DNA of 64,000 nucleotides from Rattus norvegicus (Eukaryota > Chordata > Mammalia > Rodentia > Muridae). The stretch lies in NCBI RefSeq assembly GCF_036323735.1, contig NC_086023.1, positions 19,203,001-19,267,000 of the forward strand, in the 5' to 3' direction. The notes under the pieces are model-generated. The model worked only from the letters and a program-made list of their open reading frames with translations. It did not search any database and was not told the DNA's origin. The position numbers were made by a program, and so were the translations under genes. The first letter of the stretch is position 1; the number at the start of each line of letters is the position of its first letter. Below, one piece after another: positions 47,355 to 59,123 of the stretch.

Positions 47355-48370
47355 GGAACCTAAGCAACAAAAAGCAAGACTACTTGGCATCATCAGAGCC
47401 CAGCTCTCCCACCAAAGCAAATACTGGATATCCAAACACACCAGAAGAGCAAGATTTGGATTTAAAATCACAACTCATGATGATGATAGAGGACTTTAAA
47501 AAGGACAACACAGGTAAACAAATAAATCCCTTAAAGAATTACAGGAAAACACAATCAAACAGGTGAAGGAATTGAACAAAACAGGATTTAAAAATGGAAA
47601 TAAAAACAATAAAGAAATCACAAAGAGAGGCAACTCTGGAGATAGAAAACCTAGGAAAGAGATCAGGAATCATAGATGCAAGCATCGCCAACAGAATACA
47701 AGAGATAGAAGAGAGAATCTCAGGGGCAGAAGATACCATAGAAAACATTGACACAACCATCAAAGAAAATGTAAAACGCAAAAAGCTCCTAGCCCAAAAT
47801 ATCCAGGTATCTAGGACACAATAAGATCAAACCTAAGGACTATAGATATAGAAGAAAGTGAAGACTCCCAACTTAAAGGGCCAATAAATATTTTCAACAA
47901 AATTATAAAAGAAAACTTCCCTAATCTAAAGAAAGAAATGCCCATAGACATACAAGAAGCCAACAGAAATCCAAATATATTGGATCAGAAAAGAAATTTC
48001 TCCCATCACATAATAGTCAAAACACCAAACGGAAAAAAACAAAGAAAGAATATTAAAAGCACTAAGGTAAAAAGTTCGAGTAACATATTAATGCAGACCT
48101 ATCAGAATCACACCAGACTTCTCACTAGAGACTATGAAAGCCAGAAGATCCTGGGCAAATGTCATACAGACCCTAAGAGAACACAAATGCCAGCACAGGC
48201 ATATATCCAGCAAAACTCTCAATTAACATAGATGGAGAAACCATACTCCATGACAAAACCAAATTTACACAATATCTTTCCACAAATCCAGCATTACAGA
48301 TAATAGATGGAAAACTCCAACACAAGGAAAGAAACTAAACCTTAGAAAAAGCAAAAAAGTAATCTCCTTG
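47355..48370 (+). pseudogene. L1-C ORF1 remnant (RNA-binding chaperone)
   Basis: Recognisable pieces of rodent L1 ORF1p in alternating frames. The N-terminal region has LMMMIEDFKKD (to ~47566). The coiled-coil has ATLEIENLGKRSGIIDASI and RISGAEDTIENIDTTIKEN (47594-47824). C-terminal pieces in the RRM and C-terminal domain contain LDQKRN and the degenerate THRLL-like region before 48235. At least three frame changes and stops break it. Confidence 0.85.
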
Positions 48371-48419
48371 CAACGAACCCAAATGAAGAGAGCCACAGAA
48401 ACATAATTCCACCTCTAAG

Positions 48420-51400
48420 AACAAAAATAACAGGAAACAACAATCACTATTCCTTAAAATCTCTGAAAATTAATGGACTCAATTCCCCAATAAAAAGAAA
48501 ATAGACTAACAGACTAGATATGGAAGAGGAGCCAGCATTTTGCTCCATACAGGAAACACACCTCAGTGACAAGGATAGACACTACCTGAGAGTAAAAGGC
48601 TGAAAAACAATTTTCCATGCAAATGCTCCCAAAAACAAGCTAGAGCAGCCATTCTAATATCAAATCGACCAAAAGTTATCAGAAAAGATATGGAAGGACA
48701 CTTTATATTTATCAAAGGAAAAATCCACCAAGATGAACTTTCAGTCCTGAATATCTATGCTCCAAATGCAAGGGCACCTGAATTCATAAAAGAAACCTTT
48801 CTAAAGCTCAAAGCACACATTGCACCTCACACAATAATAGTGGGAGATTTCAACACCCCACTCTCAACAATGGATGGATCATGGAGAAAGAAACTAAACA
48901 CAGACAGAGAAACTAACAGAATTTATGAACCAAATGGATATTACAGATATTTATAGAACATTTCATCTTAAAACAAAAGAATATACCTTCTTCTCAGCAC
49001 TTGATGGTACCTTCTCTAAAATTGACCATATAATCAGTCACAAAACAGGCCTCAACAGATACAAGAAGATTGAAATAATCCCATGCATTCTATCAGATCA
49101 CCACAGACTAAGGCTGATGATCTTCAATAACAACAAAAACAACAGAACGCCCACATATAATGGAAGTTGAACAATGCTCTATTCAATAATAACTGGATCA
49201 AGGAAGAAATAAAGAGAGAAATTAAAGACTTTTTAGAGTTTAATGATAATGAAGGAACTTACAAAAACTTATGGGACACAATGAAAGCAGTGCTAAGAGG
49301 AAAACTCATAGCTTTGAGTGTTTCCAAAAAGAAACTGGACAGAACATACATTAGCAGCTTGACAGCACACCTAAAAGCTCTAGAACAAAATGAAGCAAAT
49401 ACACACAAGAGGGGTAGAAGGCAGGAAATAATCAAACTCAGGGCTGAAATCAACCAACTAGAAACAAAAAGAACTATACAAAGAATCAACAAAACCAGGA
49501 GCTGCTTCTTTGAGAAAATTAACAAAATAGATAAACCCTTAGCCAGACTAACCAGAGGGCACAGAGTTTCCAAATTGACAAAATCAGAAATGAAAAGGGA
49601 GACATAACAACAGAATCTGAGGAAATTCAAAAACATCATCAGATCCCACTACAAAAGCCTATACTCAACAAAACTAGAAAATCTGCATGAAATGGACAAT
49701 TTTCTAGTCAGATAACAGGTACCAAAGTTAAATCAGAATCAGATAAACCATCTAGACAGTTCCATAACTCCTAAAAAATAAAAGCAGTTATTAAAATTCT
49801 CCCAACCAAAAAAAGCCCAGGATCAGATGGATTTAGTTCAGAATTCTATCAGACCTTCATCGAACTCCTAATACCAATACTGTACAAACTATTCCACAAA
49901 GTAGAAACAGAAGGAACACTACCCAATTCCTTCTATGAAGTCACAATTACACTTGTACCTACACCACACAAAGACCCAACAAAGAAAGAAAACTTCAGAC
50001 CAATTTTGCTTATGAATATCGACGTAAACATACTCAATAAAATTATCACAAACTGAATCCAAGGACACATTAAAAGAATCATCCTTCCTGATGAAGAAGG
50101 CTTCATCCCAGGGATGCAGGGATGGTTCAAAATATGGAAATCCATCAACGTAATCCACTATGTAAACAAACTCAAAGAAAAAAAACCCACATTATCATCT
50201 CATTAGATGCTGAGAAAACATTTGACAAAATTCAACAAAACTTCATGTTAAAAGTCTTGGAAAGATCAGGAGTTCAAGGCCCATACCTAAACATAGTAAA
50301 AGCAATATACAGCAAACGAGTAGCCAAGATCAAACTAAACGGAGAGAAACTTGAAGCAATGCCACTAATATCATGGACTAGACAAGGCTGCCCACATTCT
50401 CCCTACTTATTCAATATAGTACTCAAAGTCCAAGCCAGAGCAATCAGACAACAAAAGGAGGTCAAAGAGATACAAATTGGAAAGGAAGAAGTCAAAATAT
50501 CACTATTTGCAGATGATATGATAATATACTTAAGAGACCCCAACAGTTCCACTAGAGAACTACTAAGCCTGATAAACAACTTCAGCAAAGTGGCTGGGTA
50601 TAAAATTAATTCAAACAAATCAATAGCCTTCCTCTACTGAAAGGATAAACAAACTGAGAAAAATTTAAGGAAATGACACCCTTCACAATAGTCACAAATA
50701 ATATAAAATACCTCTGTATGACTCTAACCAAGCAAGTGAAAGATCTGTATGACAAGAACTTCAAGTCTCTGAAGAAAGAAATTGAAGAAGACATCAGAAG
50801 ATTCAACGATCTCCTATGCTCATGGATGGGCAGGATTAATATAATAAAAATGGCCATTTTGCCAAAAGCAATTTACATATTCAATGCAATCCCCATCAAA
50901 ATTCCAACTCACTTCTTCATAGAGTTAGAAAGAGCAATTTGCAAATTCATTTGGAATAACAAACAACCCAGGATAGCTAACACTATCCCCAAGAATAAAA
51001 GACCTTCTGGGGGAATCACTATCCCTGACCTCAAGCTGTATTACAGAGCAATAGCAGATCAATGGAATAGAACTGAAGACCCAGAAATGAACCCATATAC
51101 CTATGGTCACTTGATCTTTGACAAAGGAGCTAAAACCATTCTGTGAAAAATACGTTAACACTTTCCACAAATGGAGCTGGTTCAAGTGGAGGTCAGCATG
51201 TAGAAGAATGCAAAGCGATCCATTCTTACCGCCCTGTACAAAGTTTAAGTCCAAGTGGATCAAGGATCTCCAGATAAAACCATATACACTCACACTAATA
51301 AAAGGAAAAGTGGGGAAGAACCTCAAACACATGGGCACTGGGGAAAATTTCCTGAACAGAACACCAATGATTTATGCTCTAAGATCAAGAATCGACAAAT

Positions 51401-52073
51401 GGGACCTCATAAAACTGCAAAGCTTCTGTAAGGCAAAGGACACTGTCACTAGGACAAAACGGCAACCAACAGATTGGGAAAAGATCTTTACCAATCCTAT
51501 TTCTGATAGAGGACTAATAACCAATATATACAAAGAACTCAAGAAGCTAGATTCCAGAGAACCAAATAAACCTATTTAAAAATAGGCTGCAGAGCTAAAG
51601 AAAGAATTCTCAGCTGCAGAATAGGGAACGGCTGAGTAGTTCCTAAAGAAATGTTCAACATCCTTAGTCATCAGGGAAATGCAAATCAAAACAACTCTGA
51701 GATTCCACCTCACACCAATCAGAATGGCTAAGACCAAAACTCAGGTAACAACAGATGCTGCTGAGAAAGAGGAACACTCCTCCATTGCTGGTGGGACTGC
51801 AAGCTGGTACAACCACTCTGGAAATCAGTCTGGAGGTTCCTTAGGAAATTGGACATAGTCCTTACTATCTGAGGACCCAGCTACACCATTCCTGGGCATA
51901 TACCCAAAAGATGCTCCAACATACAACAAGGACACTTGCTCCACTATGTTCATAGCAGCAATATTTATAATAGCCAGAAGCTGGAAAGATCCCAGATGCC
52001 CTTCAACAGAAGAATGGATATAGAAAATATGGTACATTTATAGAATGGAGTACTACTCAGCTATTAAAAATAA
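48420..52073 (+). pseudogene. L1-C ORF2 remnant (endonuclease and reverse transcriptase)
   Basis: A broken ORF2 covering all domains. Endonuclease motifs appear as QETHLSD (~48550), LNIYAPN (48738-48760), VGDFNTPLS (~48838-48865) and SDHHRL (~49096). The RT domain has LDAEKTFDKIQ (~50200), a GCPHSPYLFNIVL block (~50390) and FADDMIIYL with an intact active site (50506 on). The C-terminal region is shared with L1-B, including stops. Stop codons and frameshifts occur throughout, so no complete protein can be made. Confidence 0.9.
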
Positions 52074-53084
52074 TGACTTCATGAAATGCATAGGTAAATG
52101 GACGGAACTAGAAAATATCATCCTGAATGAGGTAACCCAATCACAGAAAAACACAGGTGGTAACATGGTATGCACTCACTGATAAGTGGATATTAGCCCA
52201 AAAGTTCAAATTATCCAAGGTACACGCCACAAACCACATGAAAGTCAAGAAGAAGGACGACCAAAGTACAGATGCTTCAGTCCTTAAAAGAGGGAATAAA
52301 AATATTCACAAGAGGAGTTGTGGAGACAAAGTTTGGAGCACAGACTGAAAGAATGGCCATTCAGAGCCTGCCCCATATATATTCAGCCACCAAACCTAGA
52401 CAATGTTGTTGAAGCCAAGAAGTGCATGCTGACAGGAGCCTAATATAGATGTCTCCTGAGCAGCTCAGCTAGAGCATGACAAATACAGAGGTGAATGCTA
52501 GCAGCAAACCACTGAACTGAGAACGGGGCTCCCCATTGGATGAGTGAGAGAAAGGCTTGTACTAGTTGAAGGGGCTTGCAACCCCATAAGAACAATACCA
52601 ACCAACCAGAGCTTCCAGGGACTAAACCACTACCAAAAGAGTACACATGGACAGACCCATGGCTCCAGCTGCATATGTAGCAGAGGGTGGCCTTGTTGGG
52701 CACCAAATGGAGGAAAAGCCCTTGGTCCTGCCAAGGCTGTACGCCCCGTAGTGTAGGGGAATGTCAGGGCAGGAAGGTGGAAAGGGGTAGGTGGTTGGGG
52801 AGGGGAACAACCTCATAGAAGAAGGGGGAGTGTGTATGGGATAGGGGGCTCATGGATGTGAAACCAGGAAAGAGATAACATTTGAAATGTAAATTTTAAA
52901 AATCCAATTAAAAAAAAGAAATGGTATTTTATGTGTGCCTTTTAAAATTACTTCTTAATTTAGTATTCTTAGTGTACAATTTCTGTTTTGTTCTATTTCT
53001 GCTTTTATAATGTACAGAATACAAATTTTAGTAAAACTATCTTAAATTTATGTATTTATTTCACTTTTATCTAACTATGGTGGT

Positions 53085-53180
53085 ACATTCTAAGAATCAT
53101 GATACTTGGGAAGCTGAGGCAAGAGGATCAAAGATTGAAGCAGTGTCTGCAGGAAAGTAAGATCAACTCTGTCTTAAAAA
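53085..53180 (+). mobile_element. Diverged B1/PB1
   Basis: gatacttgggaagctgaggc, aagatcaactctgtctt. Confidence 0.5.
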
Positions 53181-53483
53181 TACTTCTTTCCTATAAGAAA
53201 GGAAAGCCTGTCAATGTACTTTTATGATAATTTTTCAATTAAGTATAATGATGTCCCAACTAGTGTTTTTAAAATTCTCTGATACTTGGAAATACTTTCT
53301 TATATCATTAAAATTGTCTAAGACATTCCAAATAATAGACCAGTAATGTTAACATCCTTTTAATATACTTGCTTTAAAATTATTTACTGAAAACAAATGT
53401 AAAGTTAAATGACATTTTGCTGTTGAATTGATTTTGTTTTTCTTTAACAAATAAAAAGAATTTCATTTCCTGTTTAAAAAAAT

Positions 53484-53534
<51 letters not shown>

Positions 53535-53587
53535 GAAGGAAGGAAGGAAGAAAAGAGAGAGGGAGAGAGAGGAAAGAGAGGGAGAGT
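53484..53587. repeat. Purine tract (GAAA)n(GGAA)n(GA)n
   Basis: About 100 bp of pure purine on the + strand; on the transcribed (minus) side it is a pyrimidine run ~600 bp downstream of the exon at 54196. Confidence 0.97.
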
Positions 53588-53707
53588 AGGTAACTAAGTT
53601 GTTGCTCCCCTGGGAACAGGTAAGTTATCAAGTAACAACCAACCCAGGTCTGTTTCTTACATTTGCCCGTTTATAAAAATAAGCTCCCTTCTTGTATGGC
53701 GTATGTG

Positions 53708-54150
53708 TGGTTTGAGTATGACATGTCCCCACAGGCTCCTGAGCTGAGCACCTGGTCCCTAGCTAGATATACTGTTTGGGATGTTCTAAAACCCAACTTT
53801 AGGAACAGGAGTCTCACTGGACGGAGTAAGTCACTGAAAGCAGGGCTTCAAGTTTTTTTTGGTTTTTTTTTTTTTTGTTTGTTTTTTGTGTTTTTTTCCG
53901 GAGCTGGGAACCGAACCCAGGGCCTTGCGCTTGCTAGGCAAGTGCTCTACCACTGAGCTAAATCCCCAACCCAGGGCTTCAAGTTTTACCACCTGGCCCT
54001 GGCCCCTGCTTCCTGTTCCGACGACTGCAGAGGTACTTACCTTGACCACTATGATGGGTTATAATTCTTTAGAACTCTGAGACAAAATCAACTCTTCTCT
54101 CAGATGCTGCTTCTTTTCAGTTATTTTGTCACTCTTTTGTACAAGGAGAA
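53708..54150 (+). mobile_element. MaLR-like LTR interrupted by an ID SINE
   Basis: Left part: gtgtggtttgagtatgacatg, cctgagctgagcacctggtcc, actgtttgggatgttct, aacaggagtctcactgg. Right part after the ID: cctggccctggcccctgctt, gaccactatgatggg, ctgcttcttttcag, attttgtcac. Both halves belong to one LTR-type repeat split at the ID target duplication. Confidence 0.6.
53857..53971 (-). mobile_element. ID SINE (rat-type), nearly intact
   Basis: Minus-strand ID element with the tRNA-derived body (ggggatttagctcagtggta, gagcacttgcctagcaagcg, gccctgggttcggttcccag in sense order) and an A-rich tail seen as T-runs at 53857-53890. It is flanked by a perfect 16-bp target duplication cagggcttcaagtttt (53841-53856 and 53972-53987). 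The intact body and perfect duplication indicate a young insertion; ID expansion is characteristic of rat. Confidence 0.95.
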
Positions 54151-54195
54151 GAATAACATAGACAAAGGAAAAGAATGTGATCAATTCAAATTTAC

Positions 54196-54309
54196 CATAT
54201 GAACAGTAAAGGGGTCCTGGCGATTCAACATTGGCAGAAAGTATGGCCAGGCAGTGCTCTTGCTTCGTTTTGCATAGTCAAAGAAAATGCTGACACGCTG
54301 GTGATTTTC
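54196..54309 (-). CDS. Atp6v1h: Atp6v1h coding exon, residues ~103-140
   Basis: A 114-bp, phase-0 exon encoding 38 residues from ENHQRVSIFFDYAKRSK to LNRQDPFTVHM, between a ttcttttag acceptor and a GTAAAT donor. The Arg-rich DYAKRSKSTAWPYFLPML segment is typical of the mammalian H subunit. The exon sits ~210 bp from a recent ID SINE (53857-53971) and just beyond a MaLR-like LTR fragment (53708-54150). It encodes helices of the N-terminal regulatory domain that packs on the peripheral stalk and V1 ring in the assembled pump. Confidence 0.96.
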
Positions 54310-54889
54310 CTAAAAGAAAACCAAGAACATAATGATTATAAACTGCTCCTTACCCACTTATTGTATATCCATTAATGTGTATGATTTTCTTCTACTGTAC
54401 ATTTATAATTTGTCTCTTCCATTATTAGATAACAGTGGCAAGAACTTGAAAGAACTGGTCACATATCCAGTCAAGAGCCAAGACTGGATTTAAATTAAAG
54501 TGTGTGTATTAGTGTTCAATTCACTTTCTTCACTCAGAAAGTTCAGGATTCCCTGCCTAGGTATGATACAGTCCTCAGTGGGCAGGTCTTCCTGGCTCAA
54601 TTTACATACCAAGGTAATCCCCCACAAACATGTCCATAGGCAAAATGATCTAGATAGTCCCTCACTGAGACTACCTTCCCAGGTGATTATAGGATGTATC
54701 AGGTTGACTATTAAAACTAACCTAAAAAAATAAATAAATAATAAAAATTAAAAAAAAAACAACCATCACAATAACATCAAGAACATATACTGTATATATA
54801 TCAAACTTCATACACAACCAACTACAGAACACTAACAAAGGAAGCATTAGTAAATTTCATATAGGAGCATATTTTCAAAATACGAAAAT

Positions 54890-55092
54890 TAGTTGGAGAG
54901 ATGGCTCAGTGGGTAAGAACTTGTGCCATATGGTGGGTATGACTATGCCACAGGACAGAAGTTCAATTTCCAGCATTAGCTTGGAAGCTTCTAACTCCAG
55001 TCCCAGAGAATGCAAATATTCTCTTCTGGTATCCACTGGTACCAGGCACCACATGGTACACAGACATACATGCAAGCAAAATAAAATAAATA
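54890..55092 (+). mobile_element. B2-type SINE
   Basis: gttggagagatggctcagtg, gttcaatttccagcattagc, ctcttctggtatccactggt, ending ataaaataaatattt. Confidence 0.8.
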
Positions 55093-56470
55093 TTTTATTT
55101 ATATACATATATATAGATGAAAATCACATATATTGTTGAAGTTTGCCACCCCCTCATTTTGTCCCATGTCTGCCAGCTATTTCACACTGCTGCTATAATA
55201 TGCCTGCCAGTCATTGACACAGAAAAATAACTGGACTCAGAGCACGGTCGTGCTGATCACATATCCTCTAAGTCCTGTATGAGGTCTGTTAATCTTAAGA
55301 CATTCCACAAAGCTTTATGTAGGACCTACCAAAGTAAAGGTCAATATGAACTGTTTTTGTCTAAAATGGCTTGAGTCAGACCACCAGGTAGCACTTCCTG
55401 CACCTTTGTATGAGTTTTTGTGGGTTTTTCCTTTATAAACTGATAGAGAAAGATGTTCAATCTCGTAGCCCCAGATAATTCTGAGCTATGTCCCTGATCC
55501 ATCAGTACAGTATTAGGGTGTGTGTTCAACTAACCATTCCTGTCTGAGATCAGTATTTATATGGTTTGTGGGCAACCCATGGACCCCAGCAATATCTTAG
55601 TCTAAGAGGCAAGTTGTACTTTCAAGAAAATATGAAGACACTTCCACCAGGATCATAAACAAAACAGGGTTCTCACTAGCTCAACTTCTAGTTAATATTG
55701 TATTGGAGACATTAACCAAACAATCTGAAAATAATTAAACAGACAAGAGTATACCTTTATAAACTAATAAAAATTTCAACCAGAAAATTCAAATAAAATA
55801 ATCACTAAGGTTCCAATATGTAAAATAAATGGAGAAATAACTTATATAAACAAACTGATGACAGAACAGAAATGAAGTTTATAACAGTAAAGATAAAATA
55901 TTTAGAAATAATTTAAAATATGCAAAAGTCTTTATACTAAGAACATCCCTTGTTATTATCCCTTATATTTTATTTTTCTACCCAAAACTAAATGACCAAA
56001 TAAGTATGATGAGCATACTATTTCTTCCTAATTTATACATTCAAGGCAACTCAGTGAAATGTCCAACAAACTAGTCCACAGATCAAGACAGGCAATGCTC
56101 AACATCACACAAAACAACAGTTAAAAAAAAAGAAAGAAAGAAAAGCTACCTGGAAGCTACTCTGTAATTAAAACTGGTTGGCACTATGCATGAACACACA
56201 GGCATTCCCAGAGAAGTGTGCAGAAAATCTAAAAACAGACCTAAGTATGGAAAATTTAAGGACAAGGTTGACCATAGTGAAAAAGACTGACATTTTAACA
56301 ATTAATGCTGTACCAAGTGCAGTCATTTTATAGGCATAAAATTATACAGATTCCTTATATCATCCACAAGAACCAACTCTAAGTCACTAAGTATCTAACG
56401 TAAAAAGTAAAACGGAAGTACTGGAAGAAGACTCACATGAGCTTTACCACTTAGTGAAGGAAGAGCTAGG

Positions 56471-56615
56471 AAGCCAGGCCTGGTGACTCAGACATGAAAT
56501 CCAGCTAGCCTCTCAGGAGGCTAAGGTTGAAGGGTCACAATTTCAAGGCCTGCCTGAACACAGAGTGACTTCAAGGTCAATCCACGCAACTTTATAAGAC
56601 TCTGCCCCAAAACAA
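56471..56615 (+). mobile_element. B1-like SINE
   Basis: agccaggcctggtgactcag, ctctcaggaggctaaggttg, aaggcctgcctgaacacaga. Confidence 0.55.
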
Positions 56616-56637
56616 AAGTGTTATTTAAAGGGGGTGG

Positions 56638-56660
56638 GGTGTGTGTGTGTGTGTGTGCGT

Positions 56661-56716
<56 letters not shown>
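56638..56716. repeat. (GT)n microsatellite with GC variants
   Basis: About 79 bp of alternating purine/pyrimidine GT with three GC steps. Long open frames of Cys/Val here are by-products. Confidence 0.97.
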
Positions 56717-56717
<1 letters not shown>

Positions 56718-56720
<3 letters not shown>

Positions 56721-56766
56721 GCCTAGCATGTATAAGAGCCCTGGGTTCAATTCTCAGTATCACAGA
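56718..56766 (+). mobile_element. ID-like half after the GT tract
   Basis: cttgcctagcatgtataaga and gccctgggttcaattctcag, the B-box half of an ID-type sequence. Confidence 0.55.
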
Positions 56767-56885
56767 AATATATACAGGAAGAAAGAGAGGAGAGCTGGAA
56801 GGGAGGAAGGGACAGAGAAGTGAAGAGGAGAGAAGACAGGGGTCGGAAGGGAGCAGGAAGAGAAGGACAGAGACACACTACTGTT

Positions 56886-57000
56886 AGGCTGGCTAAGACA
56901 GCACACACTTTCCACCCTAGCATTCAGCAGATTCAGGCAGGAACATCTAGAATTTGAAGCTACCCTGAGCTACAAAGCAAGATTTTGCCTCAATTAAAGA
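56886..57000 (+). mobile_element. B1-like SINE
   Basis: ggctggctaagacagcacac, gaagctaccctgagctacaa. Confidence 0.5.
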
Positions 57001-57029
57001 AAACAAAAAGTAATTAACTAGACTAAGAT

Positions 57030-57152
57030 CCAGGTATGCTTGGCTCACTCCTGTCATCTCAGTACTTGAAAAGCTGAGCAGAGGATTGCCGTGAATTCAA
57101 GGCTACACAGTGAAATCTCAGACTAGATTTACAAAAGAACCCTGCCTCAAAA
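57030..57152 (+). mobile_element. B1-like SINE
   Basis: caggtatgcttggctcactc, gtcatctcagtacttgaaaa, gaattcaaggctacacagtg. Confidence 0.6.
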
Positions 57153-57323
57153 AGCCAAAAATATCAAAATCAGACTACAAAATAATTTTTTACCATGCGA
57201 AAAACAACATAAGCATAGACAAAATTAAAATACAAACAGGAAAAAATGTACTATATATACAGGTATACTTCTCATGGGTTCATAATGAACTCTGAAAATT
57301 TACAGAAAAAGCCAACAACACTC

Positions 57324-57475
57324 GGGGCTGGAGAGATGGCTGCTAATAATCCACAGGACGGTTCCAGTTCCACTGACTCAAACAGCCTATGCTGGCCTCT
57401 GCAGTCATGTAAATGATGGACAAACAAACAGACAAGCAAAACACCCATATACGTAAAACTAAATAAAATTAAATC
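57324..57475 (+). mobile_element. B2 fragment
   Basis: cggggctggagagatggctg, then a gap and tgcagtcatgtaaatgatgg, a shortened B2. Confidence 0.65.
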
Positions 57476-57539
57476 AGACCTAAGCCAGACAGAAATATAA
57501 AATAGACAAAGTCAAATAATTCAACGATGGGATTTAAAA

Positions 57540-57770
57540 AGTTTCATAAAATATTCAACTTCATGTCTCACTTCAAATAAGGAAAAATGGAACCACCTGA
57601 TAATGTCCTCTGTTAGCAAGGCTGCAGAGAAGCGCTATTCTAACGTGCTGCTAGTGAAAATTCGAACACACTGGCCATCTCTTAACACAGATACAAATGC
57701 AGTTGTCCTTTACCCAGCAATGGGACTTCTGAAAACTGTACTATAAATGAGAATATGAAAGAAGGCTTGT
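57540..57770 (+). mobile_element. Probable ancient L1 ORF2 fragment
   Basis: gttagcaaggctgcagagaa, cgtgctgctagtgaaaattc, gtcctttacccagcaatggg resemble an old mammalian L1. Confidence 0.5.
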
Positions 57771-57877
57771 AGAGGTTCCTCTTTCCCTCATTACACCTGA
57801 CAATGAAGTCTTTCTGAACTGGGGCTACTGCAAAGTATTAACAGCTAAGTCCACGCAGGCATTGGGCACATACTCAC

Positions 57878-57967
57878 CTGCAGCATGTCGTCGACCATGG
57901 TCAGTATGTACTGCACTGTCTGTTCTTTGGAGATGTGTGTCATCAGATTTATAAACGTTTTAGCACA
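57878..57967 (-). CDS. Atp6v1h: Atp6v1h coding exon, residues ~73-102
   Basis: A 90-bp exon in phase 0 at both ends, encoding 30 residues from CAKTFINLMTHISKEQ to ILTMVDDMLQ. The acceptor is tgttttgcag and the donor is CAG|GTGAGT, a near-consensus site. It continues directly from the preceding exon, whose last codons are GSQ, and forms helices of the N-terminal domain of subunit H. Ser in MTHISK stands where I recall Cys in human, a conservative difference. Being 90 bp and phase 0, it could be skipped without a frameshift, but I know of no isoform that does so. Confidence 0.96.
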
Positions 57968-58014
57968 CTGCAAAACATTAAATTCATGTTAGTGTTCTGT
58001 TCGCTTTTTAAATT

Positions 58015-58145
58015 TAAAATAGAGTCTCACTCTGTAGCCCTGGCTGTCCTAATCCTCACTATGTACAACAGGCTGGCCACAACCTCAGAGATCCCTTGCC
58101 TTTGTCTCCCCAGTACTGGAATTAAAAGCACCACTACACCAGCAT
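58015..58145 (-). mobile_element. B1 SINE, inverted
   Basis: gagtctcactctgtagccct, caacaggctggccacaacct, tctccccagtactggaatta. Confidence 0.8.
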
Positions 58146-58940
58146 ATGCATCTTTTTACAATTTTAATGGCACATCTATAAAATATTATTTCTATTTCAT
58201 AGAACAAAATAGAAATGCTATTAGATAGCCAATTATAGAAAATGTGTACTTTTTACACTCATTATGATGAGACTTGAGGACTTCACCATGACTTGTATCA
58301 GACTCTTGACTGTTTATAATGGTGATAAACTTTAAAATAGTTGCTGTTTTTAAGTACACACACCTAGCCATTATCACTCTTGATTACTCAGGACAGCATA
58401 ACCTCTTATAGACAAAGACTAAAACTGATACTAAAATATACTTATTTTTGAGATGAACTTGGAAGCAGAGCCCCCGAGAGTGCTGGAGACTGCAGTCACA
58501 AGGCCTTGGTCTTCTACGCCCTACAGCACACCAACCATATGGATGCTCTGGAACTCAGTCAACCCTGGAACCAACAACATCCTATCTAACAGTTTTCCCA
58601 AGACCATTAGAATAGTCTGCACTGCACTTGGACTCTGTCGCCCAAGCACAGCTCTGCATCAGAAACTGTGATGGACAATAGCACAGCATCTTACTTGGGA
58701 ACCAGGTTCTACGTTCATCATGTAAGACAAATAAAGCACAATTAAAACTATGTCATATAAGTCTCTTAAATCACCCAAAAATTATGGCTTTGCATAAGTA
58801 ACACAATTCAGTAACAAGTTTGGAGTCACAGTTTGAAAATCTTTGCCTACTCCATAGGCAGAACAGATTGACAAGGTTCTATTCAGTACCCACTCATCCA
58901 GTAAATACTCCATGTAAGAAACAAGGAAATGATACCCTAC

Positions 58941-58989
58941 CACACGCGCGCGCACGTGTGTGTGTTTGTGTGTGTGTGTGTGTGTGTGT
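58941..58989. repeat. Alternating CA/CG/GT tract
   Basis: cacacgcgcgcgcacgtgtg followed by GT repeats, with one ttt break; alternating purine-pyrimidine with a CG core. Confidence 0.95.
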
Positions 58990-59063
58990 TATTTCTGAGA
59001 TATACATACATATACATATTCACATGCATATACACAATACTATCTGTCCATGTAATATCTATT

Positions 59064-59103
59064 CCACATACCATATGGATAGTCCACATACCATATGGAA
59101 CAG
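59064..59103. repeat. 20-bp direct duplication
   Basis: Two adjacent copies of ccacataccatatgga plus a 4-base linker. Confidence 0.85.
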
Positions 59104-59123
59104 AATTTTTAAATTACATAGCA

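Larger units (their letters stand above)
46885..52915 (+). mobile_element. L1-C: near full-length LINE-1
   Basis: The longest L1 in the window (~6 kb), antisense to Atp6v1h. In order: 5' UTR sequence (~46885-47350), a frameshifted ORF1 (47355-48370), a heavily mutated ORF2 (48420-52073) and a 3' UTR with a G-rich purine tract (52745-52815) ending in taaaaatccaattaaaaaaa. I could not find a convincing target duplication, and the exact 5' border is uncertain. Relative to L1-A it lacks ~50 bp at ~51053. Many stops and frameshifts make it incapable of autonomous movement. Confidence 0.9.
44980..54195 (-). other. Atp6v1h: Atp6v1h intron containing L1-C
   Basis: A 9.2-kb intron. It holds an inverted repeat (45130-45173), a B1 (45262-45385), a B2 (45435-45598), a B4 (45818-46018), an ID-like copy (46024-46100), the long L1-C (about 46885-52915), a diverged B1 (53085-53180), a GAAA-type purine tract (53484-53587) and a MaLR-like LTR with a nested ID. 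The stretches 46105-46880 and 53190-53480 show no feature I can name. Confidence 0.7.
54310..57877 (-). other. Atp6v1h: Atp6v1h intron, repeat content
   Basis: A 3.6-kb intron. It holds a B2 (54890-55092), B1 copies (56471-56615, 56886-57000, 57030-57152), a long GT tract (56638-56716) followed by an ID-like scrap, a B2 fragment (57324-57475) and probable ancient L1 ORF2 (57540-57770). The stretches 54320-54880 and 55100-56460 are AT-rich with no recognised element. Confidence 0.65.

Noticed and set aside
49259..49639. 126-codon minus-strand frame, and others opposite to the L1s (for example 34513-35103, 196 codons)
   Set aside because: They are antisense to L1 ORF2 or 3' UTR sequence; such shadows are common in A-rich L1 and have no protein support.
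53857..53971. A tRNA gene, because of A-box and B-box sequence
   Set aside because: It is the tRNA-derived head of an ID SINE with an A-tail and a target duplication, not a folded tRNA with an anticodon arm of a real isotype.
56518..56890. Long Cys/Val and Thr/His frames around 56640
   Set aside because: They are translations of the GT/CA microsatellite.
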